The translations under genes were made by a program, and so were the position numbers. From Alsobacter ponti (GTDB lineage Bacteria; Pseudomonadota; Alphaproteobacteria; Rhizobiales; Beijerinckiaceae): a stretch of 64,000 nucleotides of DNA. Positions 1 through 8,449 of the stretch are shown here, in pieces (within the stretch, counting starts at the first letter, position 1; each line of letters opens with the position of its first letter). Location of the stretch: assembly GCF_024294805.1 (NCBI RefSeq), contig NZ_JANCLU010000008.1:1-64000 (forward strand). Direction: 5' to 3'. The notes below the pieces were generated by a model. That model saw only the letters and a list, made by a program, of their open reading frames with translations. It was not told the DNA's origin and did no database searches.

Positions 1-54
1 CTCATCACCCTCAACGCCATGCTCCGAGACCAGAAGGACTACCGATCCGCTTGA
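1..54 (+). mobile_element. C-terminal end of a transposase-like ORF (IS110-like), partial
   Basis: Frame 1 is open from the window edge to a TGA at 52-54 and gives a 17-residue tail containing LNAMLRD. That tail resembles the end of IS110-family transposases, where a conserved (K)LLxxLNAMxRD stretch lies just before the stop. Only the last 17 codons are present, so neither the DEDD catalytic residues nor the element ends can be checked. The family call rests on one short motif. Another protein with a similar tail is possible. Confidence 0.45.
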
Positions 55-217
55 CCGAAAAATACAGTTGCCGGATCCGGTTCCGCTTTCGCTGCACCGG
101 TCCGGGGACGGGCGGGCCTGCGGCCCGCAGGCGGGAAACAGCGGGCTTTTCGCCCGTGAACTCCTTTGGCTGTCCACCACCTGGCCAGCCCCAACGGGAG
201 CCCAGCCCCCCGCCCGC
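55..217. other. Non-coding gap with two hairpins
   Basis: This 163-base gap lies between the transposase-like tail and the stop of the FAD oxidoreductase. It contains a near-perfect 17-base palindrome at 116-132 (GCCTGCGG, one base, CCGCAGGC). A second hairpin follows at 143-156 (arms CGGGC and GCCCG around a T-rich loop on the plus strand, GAAAA on the minus strand). They could serve as transcription stops for the minus-strand gene or belong to the 3' flank of the mobile element. No T-run marks a classical terminator, and no gene is seen. Confidence 0.4.
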
Positions 218-1444
218 TCAGATCACGTTGCGCTCCAGCAGCGGGCGGTTCTCGACGATGCGCTCGTGGCCCAGCGCGGAGAGGTCGAGCGTGCGGTACG
301 CGCCGTGGGCGACCAGCTCGGCGAGGCCGCGGCCGACGGCGGGGGCCTGCTGCAGGCCGTGGCCGGAGAAGCCCGTGGCGAGGTAAAAATTCGCCGCGCC
401 GACGGCGCGCCCGACGATGGCGTTGTGGTCCAGCGTGCACATGTCGTAGTGGCCGGCCCAGGCGCGGCCGGGACGGATCGCCTCAAAGGCCGGCACGCGC
501 GTCGCCAGCGCCGGCCAGTAGACCTCCTCGAACAGGCTCCACTCGACCTCGAAGTCCCGCCCGGCGTCCGGCTCGTCGTCGGCCTCGGGCGTCGAGGGCG
601 GGCCGCCGCAGATGAACATCTGCCCCTCCGCGCCGCGCCGTCCCTCCGGCCGGAACCACACGCCGCTGGTGTCGATGACCAGCGGCGAGCCGTCGACCTC
701 GCCCCGGCAGGTGAACGCGAACACGCAGCGCTTGCGCGCCACGACCGGGATGTCGACCCCGGCCATCGCCGCCACCTGGCGTCCGCCCGACGCCCCGGCC
801 GCGTCGACCAGCGCGCCGCAGGCGATGCGCCCGCCACCGGCGAGCCGCACCGCGACGACCCGGCCGCCCTCGCGCTCCACCGCCGTCACCTCGTCGTCGA
901 CATAGACGACGCCCAGGCTGCGCGCCTTGCGGCGGAAGGCCTGCATCATCCCCCAGCCGTCGAACCACCCCTCGCCGCTGCGGCCCCACGAGGCGGCGGC
1001 GACGCCCTCCGTATCGAGCCACGGGAAGCGCGCCTGCAGCCCCGGCGGATCGAAGAGCTGGATGTCGGCCCCCATGCCGGTCTGCAGGGCGTTGACCTCG
1101 CGCAGCACCGGGGCCCCCGCCTCGCCGGCGAGGTAGAGATAGCCGCCCTCGTGCAGGCCGATGTCCGGCCGGTCGCCGTCGACCGACAGGCGCTCGCCGA
1201 TCTCGCGCAGGAAGCCGATGCCGTAGAGCGAGATCGCCACGTTCACCGGGCTCGAGTACTGCTGGCGGATCGAAGCCGCCGACAGCGCCGAGGCGGAGAA
1301 CTGGTAGGTGGGGTCCTTCTCCACCACCACCACGGAGCCGGCGAAGCCGGGATCGGCGGCGAGGTGCATCGCGACGGAGGAGCCGATGGCGGCGCCGCCG
1401 ACGATGACCACGTCGGCGCTGGCGGGAACGGACTGGGCGGACAA
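218..1444 (-). CDS. FAD-dependent oxidoreductase, DAO family, FOXRED1-like
   Basis: This 408-residue protein belongs to the D-amino-acid-oxidase-like flavoproteins, which oxidise primary or secondary amines. The dinucleotide-binding loop VIVGGAAIGSS lies at residues 13-23, followed by an acidic residue after the second strand (VVVEK). The C-terminal motif FSGHGLQQAPAVGR at 359-372 closely matches the FOXRED1 branch. The initiation codon appears to be TTG at 1444, as no ATG lies nearby, so the start is uncertain. The gene precedes a LysR gene on the same strand and lies next to an AmaB-type dehydrogenase. In Pseudomonas, AmaB is paired with the flavoprotein pipecolate oxidase AmaA, so a role in pipecolate or another secondary amino acid is possible. 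The substrate is inference only. Confidence 0.85.
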   Translation of the reverse strand: MSAQSVPASADVVIVGGAAIGSSVAMHLAADPGFAGSVVVVEKDPTYQFSASALSAASIRQQYSSPVNVAISLYGIGFLREIGERLSVDGDRPDIGLHEGGYLYLAGEAGAPVLREVNALQTGMGADIQLFDPPGLQARFPWLDTEGVAAASWGRSGEGWFDGWGMMQAFRRKARSLGVVYVDDEVTAVEREGGRVVAVRLAGGGRIACGALVDAAGASGGRQVAAMAGVDIPVVARKRCVFAFTCRGEVDGSPLVIDTSGVWFRPEGRRGAEGQMFICGGPPSTPEADDEPDAGRDFEVEWSLFEEVYWPALATRVPAFEAIRPGRAWAGHYDMCTLDHNAIVGRAVGAANFYLATGFSGHGLQQAPAVGRGLAELVAHGAYRTLDLSALGHERIVENRPLLERNVI

Positions 1445-1600
1445 GGCGAAACCCCGGACTGCGGAATCGGGCGGGTGAAGCGGGCGACATCATGAGCCGC
1501 GTTCATGATCCGCTCAACCCCGAATTTGTCGAACTGCGTTCTTCCGGCGCGGGACTTCCGGACCGGGATCGCGGCTTCGGAATTTCCGGCCGACGACGCG

Positions 1601-1625
1601 TTGTTCCGCATTCGTTGTGGAACAA
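1601..1625. promoter_or_regulatory. Operator-like dyad in the 239-base leader of the FAD oxidoreductase
   Basis: Two perfect 7-base arms, TTGTTCC and GGAACAA, are separated by 11 bases. The dyad lies about 157 bases upstream of the oxidoreductase start and just downstream of the LysR stop codon, in an otherwise empty gap (1445-1683). Position and symmetry suggest a regulator site for the oxidoreductase. No matching regulator can be named, and the dyad could also fold as an RNA hairpin. Confidence 0.3.
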
Positions 1626-1683
1626 GGCGGCCGAACTCCCGGTGTTCCGACGGGCTCGGCGTCGAACTCGGCGGCGAAGATCG

Positions 1684-2598
1684 CTATCGAGGTTCGGCGT
1701 TGGAATGTTCGCACGCCGCGAGCAGCCAGTCCCGGAAGGCGGCCACCGGCGGCCTGTCGCGGCGCTCGCGCGGGTAGACGAGGTAGTAGGCCTGGGCGCT
1801 CTCGACCGGCCGGTCGAAGGGGATGACCAGCGTGCCGGCCTTGAGCTCCTCCTCCACCAGGAAGCGCGGCACGATCGCCGCGCCGAGCCCCGCCTGCGCC
1901 GCCTGGGCCACCATGGCGAACTGCTCGAACACCGGGCCGGGGATCGTCTTCTCCGAGCCAAGCCCTTGAGATGTCAGCCATTCCGCCCAGCCGCGCGGGC
2001 GCGTCACCTGCTGCAAAAGCGGCAAGGCGAGCAGGTCGCGCGGCTCCCTGACCCCGGCCTGCGCCACCAGCGCGGGGCTGGCGACGGGGACGATGGTCTC
2101 GCCCATCAGCCGGTGCGCCACCGCCCCGGGCCAGTTCGCCTCGCCGAAGTGGATGGCGGCGTCCAGGTCCTCGGAGGCGAAGTCGAACGGCCGGATGCGC
2201 GTGGCGAAATTGATCGTGATCTCAGGATGTTGGCGGAAGAACTCGGGCAGGCGCGGGATCAGCCAGCGTGTGCCGAAAGTGGGCAGGATGGCGAGCGACA
2301 GCACGCCCCCCGCGCCCCGGTGCGTCATGATGCTCAGCGTCGCCGCCGAGAGCCGCACCAGCGCCTCCCGAACCTGCCCGGCATAGGCCTCCCCCGCCGG
2401 CGTCAGCGCCACCCGCTGCCGCACCCGCTCGAACAGCCTCACCCCCAGCTCGGACTCCAGCAGCGCGATCTGCCGGCTCACCGCCCCCTGGGTCAGGTTC
2501 AGCTCCTCCGCCGCCCGCGTGAAGCTGCCGTGCCGCGAGGCGGCCTCCAAAGCCTGCAGCGCGCCCAGCGAGGGGACCGGAATTCGTGTCGAATTCAT
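1684..2598 (-). CDS. LysR-family transcriptional regulator (GcvA-like)
   Basis: This 304-residue LysR regulator has an N-terminal winged helix-turn-helix (about residues 8-66, with the recognition segment AAEELNLTQGAVSRQI) and a C-terminal LysR substrate-binding domain. The N-terminus (PSLGALQALEAASRHGSF) is typical of the GcvA-like branch. I chose the ATG at 2598 because family members start close before this segment; an in-frame start at 2658 would add 20 residues of unlikely sequence. The gene is transcribed divergently from the amaB-gcdH-CoA-transferase genes and reads toward the FAD oxidoreductase, so it probably controls one or both. The co-inducer is unknown. Confidence 0.9.
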   Translation of the reverse strand: MNSTRIPVPSLGALQALEAASRHGSFTRAAEELNLTQGAVSRQIALLESELGVRLFERVRQRVALTPAGEAYAGQVREALVRLSAATLSIMTHRGAGGVLSLAILPTFGTRWLIPRLPEFFRQHPEITINFATRIRPFDFASEDLDAAIHFGEANWPGAVAHRLMGETIVPVASPALVAQAGVREPRDLLALPLLQQVTRPRGWAEWLTSQGLGSEKTIPGPVFEQFAMVAQAAQAGLGAAIVPRFLVEEELKAGTLVIPFDRPVESAQAYYLVYPRERRDRPPVAAFRDWLLAACEHSNAEPR

Positions 2599-2724
2599 GA
2601 TGGAACCTGATGAGTTCGTGAGAACATATCGGTTGCGCCGCGACCCGGAAAGGGTCACTTTTCGGCTCGAAACGCGCCCCGGCCGCCGCCGGGAGCGCCC
2701 TTACGCGCACGCGGAGTGCTCAAA

Positions 2725-4245
2725 ATGTCCGTTTCCGTCCGCGCCGATGTCCTGGCCGTGCTGTCGCGCCTCGGCGTCGACGAATCCGCCTTTTCCGCTT
2801 CCGGCCTGCCGGCCCGCTCGCCGGTCACCGGCGAGGTCGTCGCGACCCTGCGGGAGGACGGCCCGGCCGAGGTCGAGGCCGCCATCGCCCGCTCCGTCGA
2901 GGCCTTCGCCGCCTGGCGGAAGATCCCCGCCCCCCGGCGCGGCGAGTTCGTCCGCCTGATCGGCGAGGAACTGCGCGCCCACAAGGCCGATCTCGGCCTG
3001 CTGGTGACGCTGGAGGCCGGCAAGATCGTCTCCGAGGGCCTCGGCGAAGTGCAGGAGATGATCGACATCTGCGACTACGCGGTCGGTCTCTCCCGCCAGC
3101 TCTTCGGCCTGACCATCGCCACCGAGCGGCCGGACCACCGCATGATGGAGACCTGGCATCCGCTCGGGCCCTGCGGCGTCATCACCGCCTTCAACTTCCC
3201 CGTCGCGGTGTGGTCGTGGAATGCGGCGCTGGCCTTCGTCTGCGGCGATCCGGTGATCTGGAAGCCGTCCGAAAAGACGCCGCTCACCGCCCTGGCGGTG
3301 CAGGCGGTCGTGGCCCGCGCCGCCGCGAAGTTCGGCGGCGTGCCGGCCGGCCTGTCCCAGGTGCTGATCGGCGGACGCGGCGTCGGCGAGGCGCTGGTCG
3401 ACGACCACCGCGTGCCGCTGATCTCCGCCACCGGCTCCACCGCGATGGGCCGCCAGGTGGGCCCGCGCGTGGCGGCGCGCTTCGGCCGCTCGATCCTCGA
3501 GCTCGGCGGCAACAACGCCGCCATCGTCGCCCCCTCCGCCGACCTCGACATTGCGCTGCGCGGCATCGCCTTCGCCGCGATGGGCACGGCGGGCCAGCGC
3601 TGCACGACGCTGCGCCGCCTCATCGTCCACGAGAGCGTCTACGACACCCTCGTGCCGCGCCTGAAGAGGGTCTACGAGAGCGTGCGCGTCGGCGATCCGC
3701 GCGAGGCGGGGGTGCTGGTCGGCCCGCTGATCGACGAGGGCGCGCTGGAGGGCATGGAGCGGGCGCTCGCCGAGGCGCGCGCCATGGGCGGCTCGGTCAC
3801 CGGCGGCGGACGCCGGGACGTCGGCGGACCCGACGCGTGCTACGTCGCGCCGGCGCTGGTGGAAATGCCCTCGCACGCCGGGCCGGTGCTGCGCGAGACC
3901 TTCGCCCCGATCCTCTATGTGGTTCGCTACCGGACGATCGAGGAGGCCATCGCGCTCAACAACGCGGTGGGGGCGGGCCTGTCGTCGTCGCTGTTCACGC
4001 TCGACATGCGCGAGGCGGAACGCTTCGTCTCGGACGAAGGCTCGGATTGCGGCATCGCCAACGTCAATATCGGGCCCTCTGGGGCGGAAATCGGCGGCGC
4101 GTTCGGCGGCGAGAAGGAAACGGGCGGCGGCCGCGAGGCCGGCTCCGACGCCTGGAAGGCCTATATGCGCCGCGCCACCAACACGATCAATTTCGGCACC
4201 ACCCTGCCGCTGGCGCAGGGCGTCAGCTTCGACATCGGGGCCTGA
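2725..4245 (+). CDS. amaB: Aldehyde dehydrogenase, ALDH7/AmaB type (aminoadipate semialdehyde dehydrogenase)
   Basis: This 506-residue NAD(P)-dependent aldehyde dehydrogenase of the ALDH7 branch oxidises 2-aminoadipate 6-semialdehyde (in equilibrium with piperideine-6-carboxylate) to 2-aminoadipate in lysine catabolism. The branch signature [13 protein letters not shown] leads into [11 protein letters not shown]. The general-base Glu259 sits in LELGGNN and the nucleophile Cys293 in GQRCTTLRR. The ATG at 2725 is preceded by GGAG eight bases upstream, which decides it over a GTG at 2716. It heads a plus-strand group with glutaryl-CoA dehydrogenase and a CoA-transferase, which supports the lysine-to-glutarate assignment. 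A different semialdehyde substrate cannot be excluded from sequence. Confidence 0.88.
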   Translation: MSVSVRADVLAVLSRLGVDESAFSASGLPARSPVTGEVVATLREDGPAEVEAAIARSVEAFAAWRKIPAPRRGEFVRLIGEELRAHKADLGLLVTLEAGKIVSEGLGEVQEMIDICDYAVGLSRQLFGLTIATERPDHRMMETWHPLGPCGVITAFNFPVAVWSWNAALAFVCGDPVIWKPSEKTPLTALAVQAVVARAAAKFGGVPAGLSQVLIGGRGVGEALVDDHRVPLISATGSTAMGRQVGPRVAARFGRSILELGGNNAAIVAPSADLDIALRGIAFAAMGTAGQRCTTLRRLIVHESVYDTLVPRLKRVYESVRVGDPREAGVLVGPLIDEGALEGMERALAEARAMGGSVTGGGRRDVGGPDACYVAPALVEMPSHAGPVLRETFAPILYVVRYRTIEEAIALNNAVGAGLSSSLFTLDMREAERFVSDEGSDCGIANVNIGPSGAEIGGAFGGEKETGGGREAGSDAWKAYMRRATNTINFGTTLPLAQGVSFDIGA

Positions 4246-4280
4246 GAGCCCCGCCACCCAACTCGACCGAGGAGAGCCCG

Positions 4281-5495
4281 ATGACCGCCGTCGCCAAGCC
4301 GCGCAGCCAGGCCAAGCCGGCCGCCTTCCAGTGGGACGATCCGTTCCTGCTGGAGGACCAGCTCACCGAGGACGAGCGCCTGATCCGCGACACCGCCCGC
4401 GGCTACGCGCAGGAGAAGCTGCTGCCGCGCGTGATCGAGGCCTACGCCCACGAGAAGACCGACCGCGCCATATTCAACGAGATGGGCGAGCTCGGCCTCC
4501 TGGGCGTGACGCTGCCGGAGGATTATGGCTGCGCCGCCGCGGGCTATGTCTCCTACGGCCTCGTGGCGCGCGAGGTCGAGCGCGTCGACTCGGGCTTCCG
4601 CTCGATGATGAGCGTGCAGTCCTCGCTCGTCATGTACCCGATCTACGCGTATGGCGACGAGAACCAGCGCCGGAAGTACCTGCCCAAGCTCGCCTCGGGC
4701 GAGTTCGTGGGCTGCTTCGGCCTGACCGAGCCGGACGCCGGCTCGGATCCCGCCGGCATGAAGACGCGCGCCGAGAAGGTCGCCGACGGCTACCGCCTGA
4801 TCGGCTCGAAGATGTGGATTTCCAATTCGCCCATCGCGGACGTGTTCGTGGTGTGGGCGAAGTCCGCCGCGCACGACGACCAGATCCGCGGCTTCATCCT
4901 CGAGAAGGGCATGAAGGGCCTGTCGGCCCCGAAGATCGGCGGCAAGCTGTCGCTGCGCGCCTCCATCACGGGCGAGATCGTCATGGACGGCGTCGTCGTG
5001 CCCGAGGAGAACCTGCTGCCCAACGTCGCCGGGCTGAAGGGCCCGTTCGGCTGCCTCAATCGGGCCCGCTACGGCATCTCGTGGGGCGTGCTCGGCGCGG
5101 CGGAGGATTGCTGGCACCGCGCCCGGCAATACACGCTGGACCGCAAGCAGTTCGGCCGCCCCCTCGCCGCCACCCAGCTGGTGCAGAAGAAGCTTGCCGA
5201 CATGCAGACCGAGATCACGCTGGGCCTTCAGGCTTCGCTGCGGGTCGGCAGGCTGTTCGACGAGGGCAAGGTCGCGCCGGAGATGATCTCGCTGGTCAAG
5301 CGCAACAATTGCGGCAAGGCGCTCGACATCGCCCGCGTCGCCCGCGACATGCACGGCGGCAATGGCATCCAGGAGGAGTACATGGTGATGCGCCATGCCC
5401 AGAACCTGGAGACGGTGAACACGTACGAGGGCACGCACGACGTGCATGCCCTGATCCTCGGTCGCGCCCAGACCGGGCTCCAGGCATTCTTCTGA
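4281..5495 (+). CDS. gcdH: Glutaryl-CoA dehydrogenase
   Basis: This 404-residue acyl-CoA dehydrogenase oxidises and decarboxylates glutaryl-CoA to crotonyl-CoA and passes electrons to ETF. The C-terminal motif [16 protein letters not shown] is the glutaryl-CoA dehydrogenase signature and carries the catalytic base Glu383. FAD- and substrate-contact motifs ([19 protein letters not shown]) are intact. The ATG at 4281 has a GAGGAGAG ribosome site just upstream. It sits 35 bases after amaB and 11 bases before the CoA-transferase gene, in an apparent operon for glutarate use. Confidence 0.95.
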   Translation: MTAVAKPRSQAKPAAFQWDDPFLLEDQLTEDERLIRDTARGYAQEKLLPRVIEAYAHEKTDRAIFNEMGELGLLGVTLPEDYGCAAAGYVSYGLVAREVERVDSGFRSMMSVQSSLVMYPIYAYGDENQRRKYLPKLASGEFVGCFGLTEPDAGSDPAGMKTRAEKVADGYRLIGSKMWISNSPIADVFVVWAKSAAHDDQIRGFILEKGMKGLSAPKIGGKLSLRASITGEIVMDGVVVPEENLLPNVAGLKGPFGCLNRARYGISWGVLGAAEDCWHRARQYTLDRKQFGRPLAATQLVQKKLADMQTEITLGLQASLRVGRLFDEGKVAPEMISLVKRNNCGKALDIARVARDMHGGNGIQEEYMVMRHAQNLETVNTYEGTHDVHALILGRAQTGLQAFF

Positions 5496-5506
5496 GCGGC
5501 GCGACC

Positions 5507-6712
5507 ATGACCGCCTCGGCTTCCCCCGCTCGGCGTCCGCTCGACGGCGTGCGGGTGCTCGAACTGGCGCGCATCCTGGCCGGCCCGTGGGTCGGCCAGA
5601 CGCTGGCCGATCTCGGGGCGGACGTGGTGAAGGTCGAGCGGCCGGGCAGCGGCGACGACACGCGCGCCTGGGGACCGCCCTTCGTCCCCGCCGCGGACGG
5701 CGGAGACCTCTCGGCCGGCTACTTCCACGCCTGCAATCGCGGCAAACGCTCGATCGCGGTGGATTTCGAGACCGAGGAGGGCCAGGCGCTGGTGCGCCGG
5801 CTCGCCGCGAACGCGGACATCGTCATCGAGAACTTCAAGGTCGGCGGGCTGAAGAAATACGGCCTCGACCACGAGAGCCTGCGCGCCGTCAATCCGCGCC
5901 TGATCACGTGCTCGATCACCGGGTTCGGGCAAACGGGCCCCTACCGCGAGCGCGCCGGCTACGACTTCATGATCCAGGCCATGGGCGGGATCATGGACCT
6001 CACCGGCGACGCCGATGGCGAGCCGCAGAAGCCCGGCGTCGCCTACGCCGACATCTTCACCGGGGTCTACGGCGTCATCGGCGTGCTGGCCGCCCTGCGC
6101 CAGCGCGACGCCACCGGCGTCGGCTGCCACATCGACATGGCGCTGCTCGACACCCAGGTTTCCGTGCTCGCCAACCAGGCGCTCAACTACCTGGTGTCCG
6201 GCCGCACGCCCCGGCGCATGGGCAACGCTCACCCCAACCTCGTGCCCTACCAGGTGTTTCCGGTCGCCGACGGGCACATCGTCATCGCATCGGGCAATGA
6301 CGGGCAGTATCGCCGGCTGTGCGGCGTGCTCGGCGTGCCGGAGCTCGCCGAGCATCCGGACTACCTCACCAACGCGCTGCGCATCGCCCATCGCGAGGCG
6401 CTGATCGCCCGGCTGACCGAGCGGACGCGTCTGTTCGCGCGCAACGACCTGCTCGCCGCGCTGGAAAAGGTCGGCGTGCCGGCGGGACCGATCAACACGG
6501 TCGCTGACGTGTTCGACGACCCGCAGGTGCGCGCCCGCGGCATGCGCGTCGACCTCGAGGCCCCGCAGGCCGCCGCCGGCTCCGTGCCCAGCATCCGCTC
6601 GCCCCTGACGCTCGACGGCGCGCCCATGGTGGCGACGCGTCCCTCGCCGCAGCTGGGGGAGCACACCGACGAAGTTCTGGCGGATCCGGCCTGGACCCGG
6701 CACAAGGCGTAA
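5507..6712 (+). CDS. Class III (CaiB/BaiF) CoA-transferase, probably succinyl-CoA:glutarate CoA-transferase
   Basis: This 401-residue CaiB/BaiF family protein transfers CoA between carboxylic acids through an aspartyl-CoA thioester. The N-terminal motif LDGVRVLELARILAGPW and the region GVAYADIFTGVYG, with the expected catalytic Asp182, are both present. Length is typical. It follows gcdH closely, and in mitochondria and bacteria the partner of glutaryl-CoA dehydrogenase is the glutarate CoA-transferase (SUGCT). The operon therefore suggests that it activates free glutarate. Substrate assignment is by context; the family is certain. Confidence 0.88.
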   Translation: MTASASPARRPLDGVRVLELARILAGPWVGQTLADLGADVVKVERPGSGDDTRAWGPPFVPAADGGDLSAGYFHACNRGKRSIAVDFETEEGQALVRRLAANADIVIENFKVGGLKKYGLDHESLRAVNPRLITCSITGFGQTGPYRERAGYDFMIQAMGGIMDLTGDADGEPQKPGVAYADIFTGVYGVIGVLAALRQRDATGVGCHIDMALLDTQVSVLANQALNYLVSGRTPRRMGNAHPNLVPYQVFPVADGHIVIASGNDGQYRRLCGVLGVPELAEHPDYLTNALRIAHREALIARLTERTRLFARNDLLAALEKVGVPAGPINTVADVFDDPQVRARGMRVDLEAPQAAAGSVPSIRSPLTLDGAPMVATRPSPQLGEHTDEVLADPAWTRHKA

Positions 6713-6750
6713 GCGTTCGCCCTCATCAGACGTCCCGGAGCCTGCCTGTC

Positions 6751-8433
6751 ATGACCGACCCTCGTCCCGCATCCCGCACCGGCGGCGAACTGATCGTCGA
6801 TTGCCTCGCCGCGCAGGGCATCGAGCACGTGTTCTGCATCCCCGGCGAGAGCTACCTCGCCGTCCTCGACGGACTCTACGAGCACAAGATCGAGGTGACG
6901 GTGTGCCGCCAGGAGGCCGGCGCGGTGATGATGGCCGACGCGGTCGGCCGGCTGACCGGCCGGCCCGGCGTCGCCATGGTGACGCGCGGCCCCGGCGCGA
7001 CCAACGCGGCGCACGGAATCCATATCGCCGAGCACGACAGCGTGCCGCTGATCCTGTTCGTCGGGCATGTCGAGCGCGGCGTGCGCGGGCGCGGCGCGTG
7101 GCAGGAGATCGACTACAAGGCCGTGTTCGGCACCATGGCCAAGTGGGTCGTGGAAGTGGACGACGCCGCCCGCATCCCGGAGATCGTCTCGCGCGCCTTC
7201 CATGTCGCCATGCAGGGCCGGCCGGGTCCGGTCGTCATCGCCCTGCCGGAGGACATGCTGCTGGACCGCGTCACCGCCGCCCCGGGGCCGCGCGTTGAGC
7301 CGGTCGAGATCTGGCCCGGCCAGACGCAGATGGCCGAGTTGCAGAAGCGGCTGTGGGCGGCGCGCCGGCCGGTGCTGGTGCTGGGCGGCGGCGGCTGGTC
7401 GGAGACCGCCTGCGCCCGCGTCCGCCGCTTCGCCGAGCGTTTCGACCTGCCGGTCGCCACCTCGTTCCGGCGCGCCATGCTGTTTCCGGGAGATCACCCC
7501 AACTACGCGGGCGAGATCGGCCTGGGGCCGAACCCGAAGCTCGCCAGGCGCATCGCCGAGGCCGACCTGGTGATCCTGGCCGGGGGCCGCATGTCGGAGG
7601 TGCCCTCGCAGGCCTATACGCTGTTCGACGTGCCCGCGCCGCGCCAGACGCTGGTGCATGTCCACGCCGACGCCGCCGAGCTCGGCAAGGTCTATCACCC
7701 GGCGCTGGGCATCAACGCCTCGCCCAACGCCTTCGCGGCGGCGCTGGAGACGCTGCAGCCGCCCACCGCGATCGCCTGGGCCGACGATACGAAGCAGGCC
7801 CGCGAGGATTATCTGGGCTGGACGGAGCAGCCGACGCGCCTGCCGGGCGCGTTCCAGTACGGCGAGGCGATGGCCTGGCTTCGCAACCGGCTGCCCGAGG
7901 ACGCGGTGGTGACCAACGGGGCCGGCAACTACGCCATCTGGGTCGGCCGCTACCTGCGCTACCGGCGCTTCGGGACCCAGCTCGCGCCGGTGTCGGGCTC
8001 GATGGGCTACGGCCTGCCGGCGGCCGTGGGCGCGAAGCGCCAGTTCCCGCAGCGCATGGTGGTGTGCTTCGCGGGCGACGGCTGCTTCCTGATGAACGGG
8101 CAGGAATTCGCCACCGCCGTGCAGTACGAGCTGCCGATCATCGTCGTCGTCGTCGACAACGGCATGTACGGCACGATCCGCATGCACCAGGAGCGCGAAT
8201 ATCCGGGCCGCGTCTCCGCCACGCGGCTGAACAACCCGGACTTCGCCGCCTATGCCGTCGCCTTTGGCGGGCACGGCGAGCGGGTGGAGACGACCGAGCA
8301 GTTCGCCCCCGCCTTCGAGCGCGCGGCGGCGTCCGGCAAGCCTTCCATCCTGCACGTGCTGATGGACCCGGAGGCGATCACGCCGGCGACGACGCTGACG
8401 GCCCTGCGCGAGAAGTCGCTCGCCGGCAAATAG
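6751..8433 (+). CDS. Thiamine-diphosphate-dependent enzyme, acetolactate-synthase-like
   Basis: This 560-residue ThDP enzyme has the three-domain layout of acetolactate synthase and decarboxylase relatives. The cofactor-activating Glu55 lies in CRQEAGAVMMA. The ThDP/Mg motif AGDGCFLMN has Asp443 and continues to VVVDNGMYGTIRMHQ. It is not a canonical IlvB: it has no regulatory subunit beside it and it follows the glutarate genes, 38 bases after the CoA-transferase. It may decarboxylate a 2-oxo acid of the same pathway (see findings). That is inference, and a generic annotation as a ThDP-binding protein is the safe reading. Confidence 0.85.
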   Translation: MTDPRPASRTGGELIVDCLAAQGIEHVFCIPGESYLAVLDGLYEHKIEVTVCRQEAGAVMMADAVGRLTGRPGVAMVTRGPGATNAAHGIHIAEHDSVPLILFVGHVERGVRGRGAWQEIDYKAVFGTMAKWVVEVDDAARIPEIVSRAFHVAMQGRPGPVVIALPEDMLLDRVTAAPGPRVEPVEIWPGQTQMAELQKRLWAARRPVLVLGGGGWSETACARVRRFAERFDLPVATSFRRAMLFPGDHPNYAGEIGLGPNPKLARRIAEADLVILAGGRMSEVPSQAYTLFDVPAPRQTLVHVHADAAELGKVYHPALGINASPNAFAAALETLQPPTAIAWADDTKQAREDYLGWTEQPTRLPGAFQYGEAMAWLRNRLPEDAVVTNGAGNYAIWVGRYLRYRRFGTQLAPVSGSMGYGLPAAVGAKRQFPQRMVVCFAGDGCFLMNGQEFATAVQYELPIIVVVVDNGMYGTIRMHQEREYPGRVSATRLNNPDFAAYAVAFGGHGERVETTEQFAPAFERAAASGKPSILHVLMDPEAITPATTLTALREKSLAGK

Positions 8434-8449
8434 GCGCGGCGGCTCCCGT

